This document shows, piece by piece, positions 29,546-33,297 of a stretch of 33,297 bases of DNA (position 1 is its first letter; every line of letters starts with the position of its first letter). The stretch comes from a virus. The notes under the pieces are model-generated. The model saw only the letters and a program-made list of their open reading frames with translations, was not told the origin of the DNA and did not search any database. The position numbers and the translations under genes were made by a program. The DNA lies in IMG/VR virus record IMGVR_UViG_3300010399_000067, positions 1-33,297 of that record; one strand, 5' to 3'.

Positions 29546-30146
29546 CGATCCAATTCTCGCCGAGATATGCAAAGACTCCGCGACACTGTTGTTTCAACCG
29601 AGTATCGAACCGAGGGTAATAAACTCGATGCACCACGTTTACTGCCTGCCTGCAATTACACGCAGGCCATACGTGGTGAAGTTTTCAATCGGCGGTCGGG
29701 TTCGCACTCTCGGCTTTTTCTCGCTGAGGGAAAGTGCGTGCAGATTCGCCGACATGGTCACGCTGCGATTCTGGAAATATCGCAAGCGAAACACACCTCA
29801 GCGATTCAACTTTTCTCAGGCGCAGGCAGAGACCGACACCAACACTCACACCGAGGCGGCTTTCATCCTCGCACAGATCGAGAACCATTTGTCCGCGCAC
29901 CTCACGGAGTATGTCAACCGCACACCAATTCCCCGAAAGAAAAAGTTGTCTTTCGATGACCGTGTTGCTACGCTTCGGGAAGATATTGCGAAACTCGAAG
30001 CGCGAATCGCGGATCTCGAATCGAAGTCAGCGCCACACACGGATATTTTCTACGGCACAGAGTCGCCGACCATACAAAATTTCGACTCAATCGACAAACC
30101 AACAATAACGAAGCCAGTAACACTATGGACAACGAAACCAACATAA
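29529..30146 (+). CDS. AP2-like domain protein B with coiled-coil tail
   Basis: 205 residues, overlapping the end of its paralogue by 17 bases. The AP2-like module lies at about 48-105: RPYVVKFSIGGRVRTLGFFS, LRESACRFADMVTLRF, and QRFNFSQAQAETD. A charged helix follows (RVATLREDIAKLEARIADLE), a likely coiled coil for dimerisation, then a Thr/Pro-rich tail. The tandem pair suggests gene duplication. It could be a DNA-binding regulator, which would suit the position near the control region. Confidence 0.68.
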   Translation: MPFKPDDPILAEICKDSATLLFQPSIEPRVINSMHHVYCLPAITRRPYVVKFSIGGRVRTLGFFSLRESACRFADMVTLRFWKYRKRNTPQRFNFSQAQAETDTNTHTEAAFILAQIENHLSAHLTEYVNRTPIPRKKKLSFDDRVATLREDIAKLEARIADLESKSAPHTDIFYGTESPTIQNFDSIDKPTITKPVTLWTTKPT

Positions 30147-30427
30147 AAATCCCACACAACGCACCCGCCTCTCGCGAATCAGTCGTCGCCGCAGTCAATC
30201 AACTGCGCCGGATCACCGAACTTCGACAGAAAGGCTCCGTCTCTATTACCAACGGCGAGACAATCGAACTGAAGGCCGCAGAAAGAGCGTTGTCTGAATT
30301 TTTTCTCAACCATGCCAACGAATTCCTCTCGGTCTGGTTCGCCGTTGTTGACGAATACGAACCGATGATTAACTTTTTCGTCCGTCTCAGTCGCCGGGTT
30401 ACGAGTATCAACACGAAACCACAATGA
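30125..30427 (+). CDS. Small protein of unknown function
   Basis: 100 residues (MDNETNIKIPHNAPASRESV...), mostly helical (VVAAVNQLRRITELRQ, LKAAERALSEFFLNHANEF). It overlaps the AP2-like gene by 22 bases and couples to the next gene by ATGA. No motif is recognised. Its composition, with a helix pair and an aromatic FFVRLSRRV end, is natural for a real protein. Confidence 0.68.
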   Translation: MDNETNIKIPHNAPASRESVVAAVNQLRRITELRQKGSVSITNGETIELKAAERALSEFFLNHANEFLSVWFAVVDEYEPMINFFVRLSRRVTSINTKPQ

Positions 30428-30810
30428 AAACTCGCACACGCACAGTTTACAAAGTCCTGCGTCGGGAAATCGATGGATCACTCGTCTCTTGTTCACCGCC
30501 CGTCGGATGCAGTCAAACTTACCTCCGGCGCAAGCAAATCAATCTGCCGAAGATGCCCGGCTCGAAGATTTTCGCCTTTAATTCACTTGCAAACGCAAGG
30601 GATTTTGTGAATGGAGATACTACTGACAAACTCATTTTCGAGTGCGAGGCAACCGGGGTTCGACCGATCCGAACCCGGCTTTCGGTTTGGGCTGTCGCAA
30701 GTGAAGTTGAGGAATTTTGGACTGGAGTCCACAGAGCGTCTTTCACTATCGGCGCTCCCGTAGGTTGCGTCGGTTGTAAAACGCTGCGAATAATCAAACG
30801 AATCAAATGA
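30424..30810 (+). CDS. Unknown protein, paralogue of the one at 30961
   Basis: 128 residues beginning MKTRTRTVYKVLRREIDG. Its TVYKVL start, SPPVGCSQTY, IFAFNSLANARDF, FECEATGVRP and C-terminal CKTLRIIKRI all match, in order, segments of the protein from 30961 (IVYKLL, SSPTGCGQEY, IFVFDTLAEALAF, FECEATNVRK, CDTLKLLRRL). So the pair arose by duplication, with a 64-residue gene now between them. Family not recognised; a few conserved Cys and Glu residues could be functional. Coupled by ATGA at both ends. Confidence 0.72.
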   Translation: MKTRTRTVYKVLRREIDGSLVSCSPPVGCSQTYLRRKQINLPKMPGSKIFAFNSLANARDFVNGDTTDKLIFECEATGVRPIRTRLSVWAVASEVEEFWTGVHRASFTIGAPVGCVGCKTLRIIKRIK

Positions 30811-31001
30811 ACGAACTAAATCACGGCGCAGGCAAGGGCGACAAGGATCGAAGCCCGGGCTGGCGCAAGAATTACGACGAGATCCGCTGGCCCGGAGTCA
30901 CTGGCTTCAAACGTCGGGACTCACGACTCAGGAAAATCTATGGAACACCAAAACAGAATTATGAAAACCAAAATAGTTTACAAGCTTCTCCACAACCGTA
31001 A
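30807..31001 (+). CDS. Small GKGDKDR protein
   Basis: 64 residues. The start is MNELNHGAGKGDKDRSPGWR and then NYDEIRWPGVTGFKRR, a GKG-D-R...YD pattern like several short phage proteins of unknown function. It is basic with a probably disordered tail (KQNYENQNSLQASPQP), and overlaps the following paralogue by 41 bases. Role unknown; possibly nucleic-acid binding from its charge. Confidence 0.62.
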   Translation: MNELNHGAGKGDKDRSPGWRKNYDEIRWPGVTGFKRRDSRLRKIYGTPKQNYENQNSLQASPQP

Positions 31002-31344
31002 TGGCGAAGGATTTTATTCATGGTCATCACCTACTGGGTGCGGGCAGGAATATTTTCTCAACAAGATAAACCGACCGAAAATCCGAGGATCCGGGATCTT
31101 CGTCTTCGACACACTTGCTGAGGCCCTTGCATTTGACAAGTTCAACGAGCGGTGGAGGGCGGTTTTCGAGTGCGAGGCGACGAACGTTCGGAAGCAGAAG
31201 GTTCGAATGCAGGTCAACGCCGATTTAAAAGAAGTTAAATCCTTCTGGAAAAATTGGCGAAAGACCCGGAAAAACCGGCTCGGCGAAATACAGGATGGAG
31301 TGTCGCTATGCGACACTCTAAAATTATTGAGGAGGCTCCAGTGA
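30961..31344 (+). CDS. Unknown protein, paralogue of the one at 30424
   Basis: 127 residues from MKTKIVYKLL; a seven-codon longer reading starts at 30940. It keeps all blocks of its paralogue (VYKLL, SPTGCGQEY, GIFVFDTLAEAL, VFECEATNV, TLKLLRRL) and has a more basic middle (SFWKNWRKTRKNRL). Its stop overlaps the next GTG start. Function unknown; the strict retention of the GC..Y and FECEAT motifs suggests a binding or structural role. Confidence 0.7.
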   Translation: MKTKIVYKLLHNRNGEGFYSWSSPTGCGQEYFLNKINRPKIRGSGIFVFDTLAEALAFDKFNERWRAVFECEATNVRKQKVRMQVNADLKEVKSFWKNWRKTRKNRLGEIQDGVSLCDTLKLLRRLQ

Positions 31345-31535
31345 AGTTTCACATTCTAATGCGCTACGGCATCGTCCGCATTATCGACGGTGAGCCCGTG
31401 TTGTTATCCGGCCGGGACCAGCAAGGGCCTATTACCTTTTCTGAGCGGTCTCAGGCCGAGTCGCACATCCGGCACGAGGGCCTTTCGGATATCCACATCG
31501 TCACCGTTCAACTCAGATACACACTCGACAAATGA
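31341..31535 (+). CDS. Small protein starting at GTG
   Basis: 64 residues (MKFHILMRYGIVRIIDGEPV...). The GTG overlaps the previous stop as GTGA and is preceded by a strong AGGAGG at a proper distance, which decides this start over a longer reading. The content is a beta strand pair and a helical part (ERSQAESHIRHEGL), typical of a small phage regulator or enzyme accessory. Unknown function. Confidence 0.68.
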   Translation: MKFHILMRYGIVRIIDGEPVLLSGRDQQGPITFSERSQAESHIRHEGLSDIHIVTVQLRYTLDK

Positions 31536-31741
31536 ACAATCCGATATGCCGACCAGACCAACCTGCCTTTACCGCCGAAGGTTACGGAGGCTACGGGCAT
31601 ACTCTGACCAAACGGGAACTTTTTTCTGCACTCATCCTCGCCGCTCTTATGAGCAACGACAAATACGACCTTCGGAACGAGAACGCGAAAATCGCCGTGA
31701 GCCGGGCAGACCAGTTGATCTCCACACTCAACCAACCATGA
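31532..31741 (+). CDS. Small phage protein with TLTKRELF segment
   Basis: 69 residues. GYGGYGHTLTKRELFSALIL, AALMSNDKYD and a helical end with ADQLISTLN resemble a widely met phage protein of unknown function that begins with a Gly-rich stretch followed by a helical G.T.RdyFaa...GLL and ADal motif. ATGA overlaps on both sides. Role unknown. Confidence 0.72.
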   Translation: MNNPICRPDQPAFTAEGYGGYGHTLTKRELFSALILAALMSNDKYDLRNENAKIAVSRADQLISTLNQP

Positions 31742-31800
31742 ACCGACTGATAAAGATTTTCGATGACTTTCTCGCGTGGCTGTTGATTCCTGACAAATGA
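31738..31800 (+). CDS. 20-residue amphipathic peptide gene
   Basis: Reads MNRLIKIFDDFLAWLLIPDK. It starts by overlapping the stop of the preceding gene as ATGA and ends by overlapping the next start as ATGA, so it exactly fills the gap with a continuous chain of translation. The peptide forms an amphipathic helix that could bind a membrane or a partner protein. It would be missed by length filters. Confidence 0.5.
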   Translation: MNRLIKIFDDFLAWLLIPDK

Positions 31801-32015
31801 AAAACATATTCATCCAGACAGTCGCCAACGGATTCGTTGTGCGTGACGCCGATGTGATGCGGTCGGCATTCGGGGCATTCGGGGCCGTCGGCGTGGATCT
31901 CGACACGCATGTTTTTCGGGACTTGAACGACATGTGCAGGGCGCTCCCTCGGTTGCTCGGTGACGAGCATACGGTTTTCGCTGAACCAAATTGTTGCGGG
32001 AAACCCGGCAAATGA
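31797..32015 (+). CDS. Small Cys-containing protein of unknown function
   Basis: 72 residues (MKNIFIQTVANGFVVRDADV...). The sequence has FGAFGAVGVDLDTHVFRDLN, a short alpha/beta segment, and a C-terminal CCGKPGK. ATGA overlaps exist on both ends. No family recognised. Confidence 0.62.
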   Translation: MKNIFIQTVANGFVVRDADVMRSAFGAFGAVGVDLDTHVFRDLNDMCRALPRLLGDEHTVFAEPNCCGKPGK

Positions 32016-32227
32016 AAATCGAAGTTGCGGAATCTGAGAGCATCCATGACGCCATTCGTCGCGCATTCTCGGACGCTTATGAAGTATCTGTTGGTTCGCG
32101 TTACGTGATCGTCACGCAACGCCGCCGAGGGATTGAGAAAGTTTTTCAGATTCCCGATATGCCCGGGATTCTCCCGGCTACTTTTTGTTTCGATCTTCAG
32201 TTGCTTTTTCACTGTTTACCTGAATGA
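32012..32227 (+). CDS. Small protein of unknown function
   Basis: 71 residues from MKIEVAESESIHDAIRRAFS. This ATG overlaps the previous stop as ATGA and is preferred over a seven-codon longer reading. It has a beta strand, a helix (HDAIRRAFSDAYEVS) and a strand (SRYVIVTQRRRG), like small RNA- or DNA-binding folds. The stop overlaps the next start. Confidence 0.62.
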   Translation: MKIEVAESESIHDAIRRAFSDAYEVSVGSRYVIVTQRRRGIEKVFQIPDMPGILPATFCFDLQLLFHCLPE

Positions 32228-32793
32228 AAAAATTACTACGCTGGTTCCTCAACTGGATGAGCGGTGACGCTCTCGATGAAGTTGATCGGTTGCGCGAACA
32301 AAACAAACGCCAGAATGATCTGTGCGCTACACTTGCTCAAGACTCTCTCGCACTGGAGAAACTTCGAATCGAATATCAACACCTGCGCTCTCAGGTCATG
32401 CAACTGCGAGTTGAAAACTCCGACCCGAAGCAACTGGGCCGACTCGGTTGGCAGGTGAGTGCGTTCATTCCCGAAGAAACACTCCGGCATCTTCGAACGC
32501 ATCCGCAAATATATAACGCCTTCGTCAATCGGATTGCGGCCGTCCTCGTCCACAACGCCGTTCAAGGGATCGTGAAGCTCAACTCGGCGGGAAAATCCGT
32601 CGCTTTGATTTTCGAGCCGTTGTCGCTTGAGTCGAAGCAACGAGTTGTTTCTACGTGGCTGGAGACCGACAAGGATCACCCATCGCTAATCTACAGTTGC
32701 GGCGACAATGAATCAGTCCGTAAAGTTCTGCCCGAGGCCGATTTCGGCCCGAAAGCTGATACTATTCAACGACTTATAGATGGTCCAAAATAG
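32224..32793 (+). CDS. Coiled-coil protein with unknown C-terminal domain
   Basis: 189 residues. A short amphipathic N-terminus (KKLLRWFLNWMSGDAL) and coiled coil (EVDRLREQNKRQNDLCATLA to about residue 65) are followed by a compact domain (LGRLGWQVSAFIPEETLRHL, AGKSVALIFEPLSLES). It is last in the chain before a promoter and would oligomerise. No catalytic motif is evident. Confidence 0.7.
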   Translation: MKKLLRWFLNWMSGDALDEVDRLREQNKRQNDLCATLAQDSLALEKLRIEYQHLRSQVMQLRVENSDPKQLGRLGWQVSAFIPEETLRHLRTHPQIYNAFVNRIAAVLVHNAVQGIVKLNSAGKSVALIFEPLSLESKQRVVSTWLETDKDHPSLIYSCGDNESVRKVLPEADFGPKADTIQRLIDGPK

Positions 32794-32806
32794 TTGAAAC
32801 TTTTTG

Positions 32807-32834
32807 TTGCACGTCGGCACGGCTCGTGTATATT
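32807..32834 (+). promoter_or_regulatory. Sigma70-type promoter TTGCAC-N16-TATATT
   Basis: TTGCAC (32807-32812) and TATATT (32829-32834) are 16 bases apart; the core CTCGTGTATATT is repeated at the right edge of the window. A four-pair GCCC/GGGC hairpin follows in the leader of the gene at 32877. Confidence 0.78.
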
Positions 32835-32876
32835 GTCCTCAGTTAGCCCAATAAAGGGCGAAACGGAAAACGAGAC

Positions 32877-33272
32877 ATGACCAGCTCAACCGTCAAGAAA
32901 TACATCCGCGAAACCTTCGGCCTGAAGGTCCGGGTTTCCACCACGCCGACCAAGAATCCGTGGATCACAGTCTGGATTCCTATGGCCCTACGCGCACCCA
33001 CAACGGCCTTCCCTGAGGCTTTTCGGCAGCGTTGCCTCCGGATTATCTATCCGAACGATCCGATTCTCCATAACCAAACGTCGGCAGGTAACGTTACTGA
33101 TTATTCCATCGCCATGACAGCCCGGGAATGGACGAAACTGATCGAGGGCGCGACGATCTACGCCGACATTGGCGGACTCCTCTACGGTGTTCGATGCGCC
33201 GGGATCGACTCCGAATGGATGACTGAGGCGCAGGCAATCGCCTACGCGAAGAAACTTACAGGGGAAATTTGA
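32877..33272 (+). CDS. Phage protein of unknown function
   Basis: 131 residues (MTSSTVKKYIRETFGLKVRV...). The pattern is TKNPWITVWIPM, then FPEAFRQRCLRIIYPND and MTAREWTKLIEGATIYAD. Such an order (a strand, a helix with FR..CL.i.Y, and an R.W..L segment) is met in small phage proteins of unknown function. It has its own promoter and its stop overlaps the next promoter. Confidence 0.72.
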   Translation: MTSSTVKKYIRETFGLKVRVSTTPTKNPWITVWIPMALRAPTTAFPEAFRQRCLRIIYPNDPILHNQTSAGNVTDYSIAMTAREWTKLIEGATIYADIGGLLYGVRCAGIDSEWMTEAQAIAYAKKLTGEI

Positions 33273-33296
33273 CACCGGGCAATCCTCGTGTATATT
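33269..33296 (+). promoter_or_regulatory. Sigma70-type promoter TTGACA-N16-TATATT at the right edge
   Basis: TTGACA (33269-33274), a perfect -35, and TATATT (33291-33296) are 16 bases apart and share CTCGTGTATATT with the promoter at 32807. It overlaps the stop of the gene before and serves a gene beyond the window. Confidence 0.82.
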
Positions 33297-33297
33297 A

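Noticed and set aside
1-33297. CRISPR array
   Set aside because: No regularly spaced identical 24-40 base repeats with unique spacers; the repeated DNA here is the fibre shaft and collagen coding.

Overview
The window looks like part of the genome of a tailed dsDNA phage (Caudoviricetes) or a closely related prophage. The direct grounds are a large terminase with Walker A, Walker B and nuclease-type acidic residues, a portal-sized protein, a coiled-coil scaffold-like protein, a capsid-sized protein followed by a terminator, and a run of fibre-like proteins, most of them start-to-stop coupled on one strand. The roughly 700-residue portal and the wide-propeller-like proteins near the left edge hint at a podovirus-like virion; this is inference. 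The host is not identifiable from the sequence. Several genes use AGAAAG or GAAAGGAG upstream of the start, which fits a host whose 16S rRNA ends in CCUCCUUUCU.

Layout. From about 28.75 kb leftwards everything is on the minus strand. Going in the direction of transcription: small genes and a probable small terminase (27.7-28.7 kb); a 340-base control region; an HNH endonuclease and a chain of tiny accessory genes (25.6-27.4 kb); a secreted or anchored small protein and a promoter-driven structured RNA (25.0-25.5 kb); a HExxH protein and a serine recombinase (23.8-25.0 kb); a strong terminator and three very compact, structurally odd tRNA-like genes (23.4-23.7 kb); large terminase, Cys-rich small proteins, portal and scaffold (16.5-23.4 kb); four glycosyltransferase-like proteins plus an NAD-dependent sugar epimerase wedged between scaffold and capsid (12.2-16.3 kb); the major capsid candidate with its own leader and terminator (10.6-12.0 kb); an HNH endonuclease; and then tail-fibre, collagen-like, holin-like and connector or tail proteins to the left edge (1-10 kb). 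To the right of 29.1 kb is an opposite-strand operon of about a dozen small unknown proteins, several in paralogous pairs, with two sigma70-like promoters sharing the core CTCGTGTATATT.

The two operons diverge from a 220-base control region at 28.82-29.04 kb built as a mirror image: two 56-base arms repeat each other in inverted orientation, each arm also carries a similar promoter-like sequence, and an AT-rich core with a small hairpin lies between them. Both operons would therefore start with nearly the same 5' leader. It is the best candidate for the phage's early switch and possibly a replication origin.

The most unusual observations are this mirrored control region, the tRNA-like array lacking the usual D-loop/T-loop contact residues, the promoter-driven RNA with a tRNA-like outer helix and T-arm-like element, and the sugar-modification cassette inside the capsid assembly operon. 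No endolysin, DNA polymerase, helicase, repressor or CRISPR array was recognised here.
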